NCBI GenBank assembly: GCA_963556695.1
Contig: CAUWAG010000007.1
Coordinates: forward strand, 3,720,001-3,784,000
Origin: Anthostomella pinea
Taxonomy: Eukaryota > Ascomycota > Sordariomycetes > Xylariales > Xylariaceae
Reading direction: 5' to 3'
Length of the DNA stretch: 64,000 bases
In this document: in pieces, positions 21,359 through 32,086 of the stretch
Numbering within the stretch: the first letter of the stretch is position 1
Layout of the letters: each line of letters begins with the position of its first letter
The notes under the pieces: generated by a model
The model's input: the letters and a program-made list of their open reading frames with translations, nothing else
What the model was told of the DNA's origin: nothing
The model's database searches: none
Made by a program: the position numbers and the translations under genes

Positions 21359-22958
21359 CTATGGACCTGAATCCCGGTATAATGTATCATTTCCATGTAC
21401 CGTGCTCGTTGCTAGCCGTCTCCCAAGTCGCATCGCAGGTCGAGAGCGTTTGGCGATGGGTGCCTCCACGCTCAACTCGTCGGCGGACGTATCATAATCG
21501 GAAGAGGCGTAGGGTGCATTTGAAGCATGATCCAGTGCTATAATAGTGTTTTGGCTGCTAGGGCCCGTTGTCGTATTTGCTGAGAGGTCAGCCTCAAAGC
21601 TCAGCGCCGCCTCGTCAACCAGCGGAGACATGTCCGCCACGCGAGCCCGTTTCACCCTCGCATTAGCCCGCTTGATGGCCTCGTCCCTTTGCAGTTTGGC
21701 CCAGTCCCTTGCATTCCGATACGCCGAGGCACCGGTACGAAACGAAGCAGGGTTTCCAGTCAAACTCCACGAATCCATTTGCGTCATGACGTACTTAGGT
21801 GCCGCGCCGGTCGTTGGCTCGACAGGATGACTGGTATACATCTTGAGCGTTCCGTCATGATACGTTGATGTGATAGTAGAGGCCGTATTGTTATATGTAG
21901 GGGCGCTTGCTTTGTAAAACTGGAGACTGAGCATGGCTCTCGCCCCCAAAGCACCGTCATAATTTGATTGGCGCTTAGCGACGGCAGCTGAACCATCCGG
22001 GCCTTTGGCGGCAAGGAAGAAGTTGGGGGCGACGGGGAGGTCGTGCTGGGTTGATGGGGTTATCGAGCCGTGAAGTTCGGCGCGCACCTGTCGGTCTAGC
22101 TGCTCGGGGCGGGCGCCGTAGTACCGATCTGGATTGCCCGGGACGAGAGAGCCGTGGGTCAGATGGTCGAGGTTCGTGAATGGGATCTGTCCGGATACAC
22201 ACTTGGTGTCGCGGACGTCGCCCTCTAGAATGGGAATCACCGTCGAAGTAACCTGCCACTCCTTAGCAGCATGCGCGTCCGCCCGTTTGAACCTCCTGAA
22301 TTCCTCGTCTGAGAATCGAGATGGCGATAAAGAGGGCCTTGGACGAGCAAGAGCTTGTAAGACTTCATCCATGTTGGTAAGCTGTGGTGGGGCGCCTCGG
22401 TCGCCTGGGTACTCGTAACCGTCAGGATAGATGCCATAATCAATTAGATGCTGTTGGAAAGCACGATCGTACGGACTGGTACTCTTAGTAGTCGTCGTGC
22501 TGTGTGTGCTGGCACTGTTCTTTGAGGGCGATGCCGAGCCTCGCTTGCGCCGACCGTCGGCCAGTATGTGAGAGATACGTTCTGCAACCTCTGGGGCATC
22601 CCGCAGTCTGGCTTCAGCGGACCGAGCGTCTGATGCTGGGTGATGAGCTCCGATGTTGTCGGCCCAGATTCTGAATCTCGTAGTATCGTCTTCCCCTGGT
22701 CCGGGACTCTAGACTGGTGGTTTATTCGGTCTGCTGCCGTCATTAGGCGTCGACCTTCTGTGGCAGCCACAAGCGATTCCAAGTAGGGACCGAGTGGTTG
22801 CGGTCGGCGATCTCTTCGAGCGCGTCTGTTAGCTGCTGTCTTCTTTTCGGTAACTGGCTGAACTCGTCCAGCTGCTCGTTGTCTTCCCAAGAATGGAGAT
22901 CTTGTTCCGATTCACGGTCTCTCTCTGCGAGCGGCGCTTGGGGCGGGAGGCCAAACAT
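21359..22958 (-). pseudogene. DUF7924-like fungal gene with three frameshifts
   Basis: The first segment starts at ATG 22958 (MFGLPPQAPLAERDRE) and reaches LTDALEEIADRNH. The frame then changes near 22798 (LVAATEGRRLMTAADRINHQ), near 22695 (RFRIWADNIGAHHPASDARS) and near 22568 (TSPYDRAFQQHLIDYGIYPD). The last 337 codons are open: VCIS-type text absent, but PGNPDRYYGARPEQLDRQV, APNFFLAAKGPDGSAAVAKR, YDGALGARAMLSLQFY and MTQMDSWSLTGNPASFRTGA, ending at 21359. This layout matches fungal proteins that I remember as DUF7924, some predicted to have a nuclease-like fold; the family name should be checked. Each frameshift is one or two bases, so sequencing error is an alternative. The intact copy of the second segment at 10.8 kb supports a real shift at 22798. 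Confidence 0.6.
22692..22829 (-). repeat. Duplicated segment shared with 10743-10887
   Basis: This is the partner of the segment at 10.8 kb. It lies within the N-terminal part of the DUF7924-like gene and lacks a few bases present in the other copy, one loss causing the frameshift near 22798. Confidence 0.75.
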
Positions 22959-24200
22959 CCGTGATTTGAGCGAGCAGGGAAAGGCTGATAAGGCTCGTGG
23001 TTGTTGGGAATCTACTGAAAGAGACGTCCCACCAAGTGCGCGGCATCGGTGGCGGGTGGACTACGAGGGGATGCCGGCTGGCGGGCTGTGCTTTCGTGAT
23101 CCTTTTCCCTTTCGTTGCCAAGTAGGCCACGTTCTCTGCGGTTGATCCTAGACTGTTAAGGCCTCGCGAGGCAACCTGTACCTCTCGCCTCGTGCTGTCT
23201 ATCGCAACAGGGGCTATTAAAGATCTCCTGCTTGTATTGGTTTTTCCTAACCTCAATAAATCACGTTGCAACTTGTTACCAGAGAGGTTCGCGTGGAGGA
23301 AATAACACGACGTACAGCCAGCCAAGTCATGCAGCACAACCCGTAGAACCAGCTCGGTGGCCCGGGATCCAGCTTCAAGAGCCAACAGTGCAGTTTCATG
23401 CATGAAACAGCCACTTTGCCTGCAGCCCGATGCGATGACAGAGCGCGTCTTACTCCATAGCCAACGTGGCAACCCCTATGCTGACAAACTTGCTTCGCCG
23501 AGATGGACTGCGTGATAATATATGCCCCATAATCGAGCCCCCGAGCTCCCGAACTTCTCCTGTCCATTCTTATTATCCATCCATTTGCGCGAAGTCTCTC
23601 GACCTGTGCTTCTAGCAACGCCTAACACGCTGTGACAATCAGGCCTGCAGCTGCGCTGGTCAGGGCTGATGGGATGAAATATCTAGATTCAACGATATCT
23701 AAGGAAGAAGAGGCAACGTCGGATGAGGGAGGGGGAGTCTAGGGGTGTATATGTACATAAATATGTGAAGGTATTATGTAATACCGTAACACACGCTAGG
23801 AGTCGACCAACATACTGGTTGCTGGAGTTGTTGTTATTACGACGGCACAGGAGTATCACCGACAGACAACATAAGCCCTCAGTAAGTCTACCCTTATTAT
23901 CGAGCACGCAAAACGGAGGGAAGATCCTTACGAATCCAGAGTCGAGAGTCTTCTCGACCTCTGCCTCAAGGCCAACAAGCCAGACCCTTCGCAACGTCTT
24001 CAGACATGGACGTCGACCAGCGCAGGTAGTCCTTTTGGGAAGGCTATCGCCGACGCCATCCTAGACGACTTGACCCCGAGGGGCTTCGCACTCCACGCAT
24101 TCGCTCTTCTCGCGTATTATCGGACATTCTACGGCCCCTTACCCCTCCCCTGTATCCCTCCCCTGGCTGGGGTGATTTCCATAACCGCCTGCCCAGTAAG
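22959..24200. other. No supported feature
   Basis: Several ORFs of 80-186 codons occur on both strands, the longest at 22912-23472 minus, but none shows motifs, splice-consistent extension or protein-like periodicity. Part must be the upstream region of the minus-strand DUF7924-like gene. Confidence 0.3.
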
Positions 24201-24446
24201 CTAGGTAGCCTGGCCATTGGCCGTGAAGCTCTTCTTGAGGGCTTCTATGCGCTCCTTGAGGAGACTGTCGATGCTAGTGTCGGTACTAGACGTAGCTGAC
24301 TGGCTATGCCGCGCGTTGCTTATAAGAGCTGGATTTAGGTGATTGATCATGTCTACATGGAATGCTGTCAATCCTCGGTCAAGCTTTTGCAGCGTCTTGC
24401 TGAGGAAAGAGGCGAACCATGGAGGCAAATCCGCAGGAGTGTCCAT
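24201..24446 (-). CDS. Possible small helical protein
   Basis: From ATG 24446 the minus strand reads MDTPADLPPWFASFLSKTLQ then KLDRGLTAFHVDMINHLNPA and ends KKSFTANGQAT, 81 residues. The amphipathic helix pattern looks coding. It contains no known motif and could be a gene fragment; neighbouring frames downstream contain stops. Confidence 0.3.
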   Translation of the reverse strand: MDTPADLPPWFASFLSKTLQKLDRGLTAFHVDMINHLNPALISNARHSQSATSSTDTSIDSLLKERIEALKKSFTANGQAT

Positions 24447-24833
24447 GCTGATAGCGGCTGGGGATATCGATGGGATACTCAGCGACGAGGTTTCGTTTAC
24501 TGGACAGAAAGTAGCAGGGGGCGGGAACAAGCTACTGGATGCACGCACGCATGTGCGACGGCAGGCTTTGATTGGCTAGGCAAACCAGAAGATTGCTGAG
24601 ACCAGACTATTTCAGGCCAGTATCACTTCGCTGAGCGTTGGCCCAGGCGGGACAGGGCCTATCAATCCAGCCCCAAGGAAGATTCCAGCGACAGGGAACC
24701 CTAATCTAGCGCCCCCCGCGTTGCTAGGCATGCTACTGTTTTCTCCCATACTTCATATCTTCTGCACCGCCGACACCGATTCCTACAGGACTCTACACCG
24801 ACAATCTAGACTGTGCCTGCTGGTACAGTAGAA

Positions 24834-25092
24834 ATGGCATCCAAAGCTGCGCTGTGGGAGTGCTTTGATATAAATGCCTGGGCACGCACTCCCATTCAAC
24901 GTTGCCTTCCTTTATCCCACACATGACGCCATACGACACGAGCTCAGTCGCTCTCAGACCACCTGGGAGAAGCTTTACGCCAGCGTCGGCTTCAGGGACG
25001 CTGCTGCAGCCAGAGCTCACTACGAACCATGCCTCAAGCCCGATGGCCCCGACACCCTCCTGATCGACCGAGATGTCGCAGCAATATATTGA
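24834..25092 (+). pseudogene. Copy 4 of the Myb/SANT-like family, the best preserved 5' half
   Basis: ATG 24834 reads MASKAALWECFDINAWARTP then IQ, with a likely intron starting gttgcc near 24901 and ending ctctcag near 24960. After it comes TTWEKLYASVGFRDAAAARA, HYEPCLKPDG and a stop at 25092. The Trp (LWEC) that is a stop codon in copy 1 is present here. The end differs from the RVKEEEGSYSYLYDMEDGEV tail of copy 2, so the 3' part has been lost or is in another exon. Function would be DNA-binding by analogy with small ascomycete Myb-like proteins; this is inference. Confidence 0.55.
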
Positions 25093-26183
25093 GTATCTTA
25101 AATTGTGCGCTGCTGAAATTCTGCCAGGTACCTACTCGAATACCTCCAAGCATCCAACAGCTCCTCGACCAATCCCCATCCTCGTCCTTCGCTTTTGAGC
25201 TATTCCGACTGCTCCATGCCTCCGCCGTCGACCTCCAGCTCCGTGGAGCATTCCGGTCGATGTACATACATTCATCGAGCGCTCCAAGACAGAAAGCGGG
25301 GTTGGTATCCCTTTTGGCATCGACACCACCCGACCAAGAAGCCCTAGGGACGACACTTTTTACAAGCGGTGCGAGTTTACGCTCCTATAACAGTAGAGAT
25401 ATGATGATGGGTAAAGCGTCGAGGATCGTGCACATGGTATAAAGGAGAAGCCATGTGACCTGCTTGAGGTCGTCATGTCCTCACGCCTCACGCCGACGGT
25501 GGGATGGTAGATACAGCCATCGATCATCAGACTGTCGGTGCCCTCAACGTGCAGCACCGCGACTCGGGAAGAGAAGTCTACTAAGGTGTTCGCTCAACGC
25601 ATGACCAACCGCTAAACACTCGATGGTTCTCTGGTTATTAGAATGAAGAACTGCCTACTGCGTGGTCACCATTACGTTGCACATTCTGTGATGTTCTAGC
25701 TGAAGCATTCGTTGTTCATGGACGCGAATTAGAGCGCATGTCTTAGTCATGTGCTCCCAAACGTCAAAGGGGGTAGTTTTGATAAATCTGCCGACCCCGC
25801 GTTGTGCCGGAGTACGTTATTTCCGCATTGCTCATACTTCTACGCCCAATTTTTGAATGCCATGCCTTATCGCTGCCCGAAGTCTTTCCCTGACAATCAC
25901 AAACGAAGCCCTGGTCAGCCAGCAACTGAATATATTTCTATCGAGGACGAACATAATCTTACGAAATTTCTAGATGCGAGACATTGAGCACGGCACGTTG
26001 CATTTCTAGCGCCGAAAACCCCTCTACTACCACCCTCTCCCTGAAACGATTTCGATATCCTTTCGAGCGCGCTGCATCGGCACGAACTTCGATATATCAT
26101 CTCCGTGTTTTCAACTCGAGACTTCAATCGGATAGATAGTCGTCCATCACTCTCAATGCCAACGACAAAAGAGCAGCTGGTGT
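25093..26183. other. No supported feature
   Basis: ORFs of up to 137 codons occur but none is convincing. The plus-strand reading at 25751-25987 has protein-like pieces (EYISIEDEHNLTKFLDARH) and may be a relic. Confidence 0.3.
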
Positions 26184-26477
26184 GTGACGCCAATAATGCT
26201 TTGGGTCCGTTGCAGGCTGATATTTGCACAGGAAACCTGCTGGGAACCCCTCTCCGCGGAGGACGAGCAACTCAAGAACCGCGACAGCTATGTCCATGTT
26301 GCTCTCGATACGATAGGCGCGAGCAACAGTGAGCGACCACTCTACCTCCTGAATTGTACAGAGGTGGTATATTTCGAAGAACATACCGAGATTTGGAGCA
26401 CCAAGTCATGTAGTGGCTTGATGACTTTACCGGCAGGAATCTCAGTCAAGATTCACAGAGGGGCATATTCTATCTGA
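26184..26477 (+). CDS. Possible 3' part of an unidentified gene
   Basis: The frame ends with DSYVHVALDTIGASNSERPL, YLLNCTEVVYFEEHTEIW and LMTLPAGISVKIHRGAYSI before TGA at 26477. The strand-like alternation looks coding. It lacks an ATG; the nearest upstream ATG (26159) is in another frame and the gap is too short for a normal intron. An ORF on the minus strand over the same stretch (26124-26384) is an alternative reading. Confidence 0.3.
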   Translation: MTPIMLWVRCRLIFAQETCWEPLSAEDEQLKNRDSYVHVALDTIGASNSERPLYLLNCTEVVYFEEHTEIWSTKSCSGLMTLPAGISVKIHRGAYSI

Positions 26478-27462
26478 AGAGCTCATTTGCTATGTATCGA
26501 TTCTGTTTAATTCGTAGCTCCACAATCTGAGTTACTTTGACGCATCTCGTCCTATTAATCATTCCATTCCGCATTTCCCATTTTCGTAAATCACTTCCCT
26601 CGATTTCATCGGCGATCTTATCACTGAAAAGCTCGCGAATCTTGGTCATTGGAACATCATGCCCGGCAAGTAATGCGAGGTCTACATGCTGTCCAAGCTC
26701 CACCCATATCAGTGCGTCGCCCCCAGCTCTAGGAAATCGCGACCGTACACACTCGGTTAAGTCTGGGTAAATCATGCGTTCGGAAGCATGGCGCACAGCT
26801 TCGGTAATCGATTTGCCAAATACACCTTCGATATTCCCCAGTCGTGCTGTAGGAAACTCGAAGCTGTCAATGTCTCTGGCTGTGGTGTGGGGTTCTGGAT
26901 CTGTGCGGATGTCAGTAGGGAGGCTTTGTCTGGAATGGATTGCAGTAATACCATTCTCCATGTTTTGTTCGCCGGATATCGTGGGATCCAGATTCGCGTT
27001 TACTTTGTCGCTAGCTAGTTCTGCCGCCGAGTAAAGATTCTGGAATGGTTTGCCCTCTGCTAGACGGGATAATCGTTTCAAGCGTACCCAAATTTCTGGA
27101 CGTTTGACGCACGACACGTCAGATGCCGACATGTAAGCTTGTATATCCGAGGCAACCAAAAGGTTCATGACCGACTTAAGGCGTCTTTCTTCAAAACTAA
27201 TCGAACAAAATGCCAGTCCATCCAAACTGAGCTTGCTGACTTCTTGAAAAAATGGTTCATCAGGCGCGCTGCTGTTGACATAGCGCGCAAAAACGTCACA
27301 TTTAGAAAGCGTGTTCGAGTCCAAGGAAGTTGTCAAATTAAGGCGAGCCCTAGCGTGTTCGAGTCCTTCGACAATTTTGATCCGCTCGTGAAGACGCTTC
27401 AATTCGGCTTTGACCAGGCTCAGCTGGTCCGGTTCCGTGAAAAGATTTAGATCGCAATTCAT
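26470..27462 (-). CDS. Unidentified 330-residue protein
   Basis: A clean single-exon frame from ATG 27462 (MNCDLNLFTEPDQLSLVKAE) to TAA at 26470, with an in-frame stop just upstream of the start. The N-terminal third has a heptad-like helix (LVKAELKRLHERIKIVEGLE). The middle is acidic and low in hydrophobics. The C-terminal 130 residues include VRSRFPRAGGDALIWVELGQ and IRELFSDKIADEIEGSDLRK. There is no signal peptide, membrane segment or known catalytic motif. A minisatellite lies immediately upstream (27523-27672), within what should be its promoter. The protein could be the C-terminal part of a longer gene whose 5' exons were lost, but the ATG context is acceptable. Function unknown. Confidence 0.55.
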   Translation of the reverse strand: MNCDLNLFTEPDQLSLVKAELKRLHERIKIVEGLEHARARLNLTTSLDSNTLSKCDVFARYVNSSAPDEPFFQEVSKLSLDGLAFCSISFEERRLKSVMNLLVASDIQAYMSASDVSCVKRPEIWVRLKRLSRLAEGKPFQNLYSAAELASDKVNANLDPTISGEQNMENGITAIHSRQSLPTDIRTDPEPHTTARDIDSFEFPTARLGNIEGVFGKSITEAVRHASERMIYPDLTECVRSRFPRAGGDALIWVELGQHVDLALLAGHDVPMTKIRELFSDKIADEIEGSDLRKWEMRNGMINRTRCVKVTQIVELRIKQNRYIANELFR

Positions 27463-27522
27463 TTCCAAGTATGATCCTCAAGAACGATAGTACATGAATA
27501 CAGTGACTGTTCAGCAGGAAAT

Positions 27523-27672
27523 ATGGGTCTTGGAAGTTGGGTTCTGAGAGGGTGTGTTCTAGAAAGTTGGGTTTTAAAGGGTTGGGTTTTGGAAAGCTGG
27601 GTTTTGAGAAAGTTGGGGTTTGGAAAGTTGGGTTTTGGAAAGTTGGGTTTTGGAAAGTTGGGCTCAGAAGGT
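27523..27672. repeat. Minisatellite, about 15-bp unit x 9-10
   Basis: The unit TTGGGTTTTGGAAAG is repeated nine or ten times with small changes, the last three copies nearly perfect. On the minus strand it could encode PNFPKPNFPK-type repeats, but neither of the two frames that do so joins the gene downstream. Confidence 0.85.
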
Positions 27673-28079
27673 GGAGCCCACAAGCGCTCGGCCACGCCTT
27701 CTGAACCCGCATTTCGGTGAGAAGATCCGAGGTCGCCCCCGGCTCACCTAGCTCGTCCAGAACGATGTGTTCAGGGGCTTACCTACCACGACTGAGCTCA
27801 GTTCGACTGGATAGGCTGCATCAGAGTGAGGCGGCCCCCTGGCCACGACCTTTTACAGTGGGGGATCTGCACACACTAACGACGAATAACGAGATCCTTG
27901 TATGTCAAATTATATTTGCCAGATTTGGCCCGTTCCGAAAGCCAGTTAATCATTGGTTTGTAATATTGTTTCCCGCTCATGTTTCTGATTTGGATTCTAC
28001 TGGTACATAGACATGCACGAGCTACTAAAACTTGCATCCTCTATACCGAGCGGGCTTCTACATTTTGTCGCAGCGTAGA
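27673..28079. other. No supported feature
   Basis: Sequence between the minisatellite and the 3' tail of the LINE. No gene, repeat or site that I can support. Confidence 0.35.
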
Positions 28080-31000
28080 TGTTTTGTTTGTTTGTTTTGT
28101 ATTTAACGTGTGGGGTAGCTCCTCAGTAGTGCAAACCACACCTCCCAGAGCCTCTGCATCGCAGGGTTGTGGAGGTCTCAAGATAATAAGTACAGTCAGT
28201 CCCGCTTACGGGCCCATCCCCGTTGTTGCGGCGGTATGACCTTGGGGTCATCCATCTGGTCCTTCAAAGAAGGTTATCTATCGGGGACAGATTATTGAAA
28301 AGAACTTGCTCTTCTCCACGAATTTTGCCCATTCTGTGCTCCTCTCTCCCAAGTATTGTAAATAGGCTGTCCTAGGCGAGTACCTAGGCAACAACCGATT
28401 TTTCCCCAGCCTCCTACAAAAGAAAATGTGTTGTGGTGTTTTCTTTTCACCACAGCTGCAGTGGTTGTTCGAGTCTGTATGCCCAAAGCGTTCGTGGTAT
28501 CTGGCAAAGTCGCCATGTCCAGATCTGGCCGCTAGAAGTCTGTGTAGAGTGCTCCTTTTAAAAGATATAAGGCCTCTTTCAGTTACTGTATGTGAGTATA
28601 CTTCTTGATACCTAGGTTCTGATTGGTCTTTCCACCATTGATTGAACTCTTTCTTGCCCTTTTTCTTGAGATCTCTCTTGACCCAAGAGATTGTGGGAAG
28701 GTTTGTTGTGTCTGTTTTTAGCAAGGCGCCCTCTTTTGTTAGTGTATCAGCAGCCTCATTACCATCAATATCTCTGTGTCCAGGAATCCACTTGACGGTC
28801 ACTCCAGGAGTGTGTGCTGTGGCAAGTTCTTGAAACCGTAGAAAAATGTTCTGTGATGTCTCGGGTGGAGTCCCATTAAGCCCATCTACCACTGATGTGT
28901 TGTCCAGGCAGACATATAGCTGTTTTCTGTATCCAATTGCCCTGGCTGCTGCAAGACCTTGGAGAGCACCATGGACTTCAGCATCCACTACTTCTGCTTG
29001 TAGAAGTCTGCCCCTTCCCCGGTATACTTCTTGTGCAGTGCCGCCTTTCCTGATGGTATAACCCCATCCAGTGCGGGTTGTGCCTTGGTCATCCAATTGT
29101 GATCCATCTGAGTAGATGACAAGGTCAGTGTTCGTATTTCTCTCCTATAACCATTGCTTGAAGAGCTCTGTTTTTTTGTCCTTGTCTTTACAGACTGGGG
29201 CCTTCTTCCATGATGGCTTGGTGAGTATTGGTCTCTGGAAGTCAGGGACTAGTTGGAAGCTTCTTTGTAGCCTTGTTGGTTCTTTGCGAGCTTGTATTTG
29301 GAGCCTGCCAACAAGAGGGTGTCTCTGGTCTACTCTTCCGAGTCGGAAGCCGTGACGTCTTCTTATTGACTCTGCAAGAATTCCTGCTGGAGGAATCTGT
29401 GATTCAAAGTGTAGGATATGTCCAGGGTGTGTTTTCCAGACCGGCAGGATAGCTCTGATTGCCGTTCGTAGTACAGCATCTATCGTTCCAAGAAGCCTTT
29501 TAATGCGACATGCTGATGTCCCACCTAAGCTCCCAATTTTTTCCATTCCTGGGTATCAGGCCTCCAGGCCGTGTGTAAGAATAGGAATAACACAAGTTTT
29601 CACAGCCTTCTTGGTTGACTTTACTGGAAGTCCTTTGACTGTGTTGCATAGTCCTCAGAGGTGATTTGCTACCCTACTAGCTTTCTTGGCCCAGTGAGAA
29701 ACATGGTCTTTGAAGTTTAGTTTCCTATTCAGAAGGACACCTAGCCATCGCATGGAATGCTTAGCTATTTTGTTCATTGTTCCGTGGCAAACTGGGGGAT
29801 TGTCTGAGTTCTTTTTCCGTGAGAAGTGCATGATCTCGGTTTTGTCGGGATCAAATTCAATAGCATTGTTATGTCCCCATTGATTGAGTAAATGAAGGTT
29901 TTTAGAAGCCTCTGTAGCTATTTCTTCAAGGTTCTTTCCAATGCAGAGTGTTGCTAGGTCATCTGCATATCCAAAGCGTCTTCTTTTCATGCCAAGTCGG
30001 GCACAGATTGGCTCTGTATACAGCATGTAGAGGATTGGAGAGACTGGTGAGCCTTGTGGGAGCCCACAAGTGAGAGCTTTTATATCGGTCACAGTACCTT
30101 CAAACCGAACTCTTGCGGACCGCTCGGACATGAACGACTGGACCCATCTTATGAGAAAGCCTGGCCAGCCCTGTTCTCTCATGCGAACCACCAGCCGTCC
30201 CATTAGGGCAGCATCAAAGGCCCCTTTCACATCTGATGTGACTACCGTTGCAACGAGGCCTTGGTCAAGGGCCTGCTCAATATCGTGTATGAGTGCAGCT
30301 ACCAGGTCAGTGGCAGAGCGCTTTGGTAGAGCTCCAAAATGTTGTGGGGCTAGAATTCCAAGTTTGACAACAAACCAGGTAATTCTTTTCGCAATGAGTC
30401 GTTCTAGGCCCTTGCCAAGACATGACAGTAGCGATATTGGTCTGTAGGCCCTGGGATTGGAGTAGTCTTTCTTTCCTGGTTTTGGGATCATCACCACCTC
30501 AGCTACTTTGAATGGTTTAGGGTGGTGTCCAATCAGTAGACAGGTCTGGAAAAGGGCTCTGATATGTTCACCAATGACTGGCCAGCAAGCTTTCAGAATC
30601 CGTACTGTGAGGGTATCTACTCCCGGGGAGTTGCTCTTGGTTCCTAAAGTGCACCCTTCAGCCTCTTCCAGTCCGACGTGGTATTCAAGGGGGATGTATG
30701 GCTTGGGTTGTATGATCTGAGCGGACCAGGGGTCGATGATATCGTTGTCTGAGGTACTTCGTTCAAGCGTGGCTGAGCGTAATGCATTTGCCTTGCTCTC
30801 TTGTGACTCGAATATTTGGTCTCCTATGATGATGGGAGGGGAACGCAATCCTGCTGATAACTTGTGCCAAGAGACGATTCTGTATAGGTCCTTTGGCTCA
30901 GTTACTGAATTAATTAGAGTCTGCCAGTACTCTCTCCTAGCTTTCCGAACCACGCCGCGAAATTCCTGTCGGGCTGAATTCCGTCCTTCTTGGCTTGTAG

Positions 31001-31402
31001 TCTGTTTGGAAAGGGCCCTGTATGTCTGAACAGCTGCTTTGCAGTCATCATTCCACCAAGCAGTGGGCCTAGATTGACGGGGCCTCTTGCCCACTGTCCT
31101 GATACAGCCTTGGATCATGTTGATCAGGCTTTGTGTAAAGGTGTCCACCTGGCCAGGGGATACACCCAGCCGGGGGAGTTCATGAATCCTGGTTTGGACA
31201 TTATCTGCCAGCTCCTGTAGTTTATTGTCCGGTACTATCCAATGATTGGCCTTGGGTACTCGGTCCAGATCTCCCTGGATTGGAATGACTATTCGTAATG
31301 TCTCATGATCTGAGGTGCACTGAAGTGCATCATTGACTGAGGCTTCAGCCATGGGAACATCAGAGAACACCAGATCTAGTACATTTCCGTCATCATGTCA
31401 TT
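28080..31402 (-). mobile_element. Tad-type non-LTR retrotransposon (LINE), 5'-truncated
   Basis: The element runs on the minus strand from about 31402 to a 3' tail of AAAC repeats ending near 28080. Its last 350 bp are nearly identical to the end of the copy at 57920-58639. It carries the last few residues of an endonuclease domain (NVLDLVFSDVPM), the reverse transcriptase and an RNase H domain. This order and the RNase H are typical of fungal Tad1-clade elements. The 5' part, with gag-like ORF1 and most of the endonuclease, is missing. I found no target-site duplication. Confidence 0.85.
28278..31370 (-). pseudogene. LINE ORF2: reverse transcriptase and RNase H, three in-frame stops
   Basis: Reverse transcriptase 31370-29655 has VVMIPKPGKKDYSNPRAYRP, ISLLSCLGKGLERLIAKRIT, TSDVKGAFDAAL, GLPQGSPVSPILYMLYTEPI and the catalytic box FGYADD. 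The RNase H follows with YSDGSQLDDQG, AEVHGALQGLAAARAIG, LDNTSVVDG and GHRDIDGNEAADTL, then a Cys-rich CSCGEKKTPQHIFFC end and a stop at 28278. Three stops interrupt the one frame: TGA near 29655 (CGA in the ancestor by context), TGA near 29557 (probably TGG) and TAG near 29145 (probably CAG). All three fit C-to-T or G-to-A changes. The copy cannot make a full ORF2 protein. Confidence 0.85.
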
Positions 31403-32086
31403 GGAGTTATAATAGCCACTTTAAGTCACTAACAAGCAGCAAAAAGATCCAACATAATACGGACCGAAGCATTAAAAGACAATATATAAGTTGATTTCGT
31501 CGTTAAGGTAGCGAGAACTTGTAGTAGTGGCATTAGCATATCGTGTTACCTAGTGGCTAGTGCCTAAGCCTGTTGGAAATTAAACATGCCGAGGTATAAT
31601 AACCTGATTTTATATAATTCGAAGTGAATTGGCATATTTTAATAGCAATGAATAAGGTAGATTAGTAATTAAAAGGAGAGCTTGTTTAGAGGAGCGCTAG
31701 AGTAGAGGACGGCCATCGGAGTGTGGCCGGTGCCGATCGCGCACCTCGATTAGGCATGGAGGCTCGAGGTGCCCTCGCGGACATACTGCTTGCCCTTGGG
31801 GCTGTTCTTGTTTCCGGACATCGTCTCAATAGTGGGGACAAGTTGGCGTCGTAGGCGTTGCGGGCAAGCTGATTCAACCGAGGGACTTTCGGCACACGTG
31901 GGATAAGGCAGCGCCAATATGCTGCCGTCTCATGACACTTCAGTATATATAATAAGACTCTCTCCCATTAATTGTCTGTATCCAACTACATATTGCGACC
32001 ACAGAAACGAGACTGATTTCGTCACATATCAGCGCGGCCCTCGGCATTGGAGCATCCAAAACCTGACAATCTTCCTAATCGCCACT
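31403..32086. other. AT-rich spacer and promoter of the aldehyde dehydrogenase gene
   Basis: 31403-31680 is strikingly AT-rich with TATATAA-like runs and no ORF, consistent with RIP-like decay. Around 31828-31760 on the minus strand a small ORF starts MSGNKNSPKGKQYVREGTSS and stops after 23 codons; it may be a relic. The last 150 bp upstream of the ATG at 32087 contain a TATATAATAA motif near 31943 that could be a TATA element. Confidence 0.35.

Noticed and set aside
22912..23472. 186-codon ORF on the minus strand upstream of the DUF7924-like gene
   Set aside because: No motif, mixed composition, and it overlaps the start of the better-supported gene in a different frame.
30070..31220. Plus-strand ORFs across the LINE reverse transcriptase
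   Set aside because: Antisense shadows of the ORF2 frame, with no independent motif.
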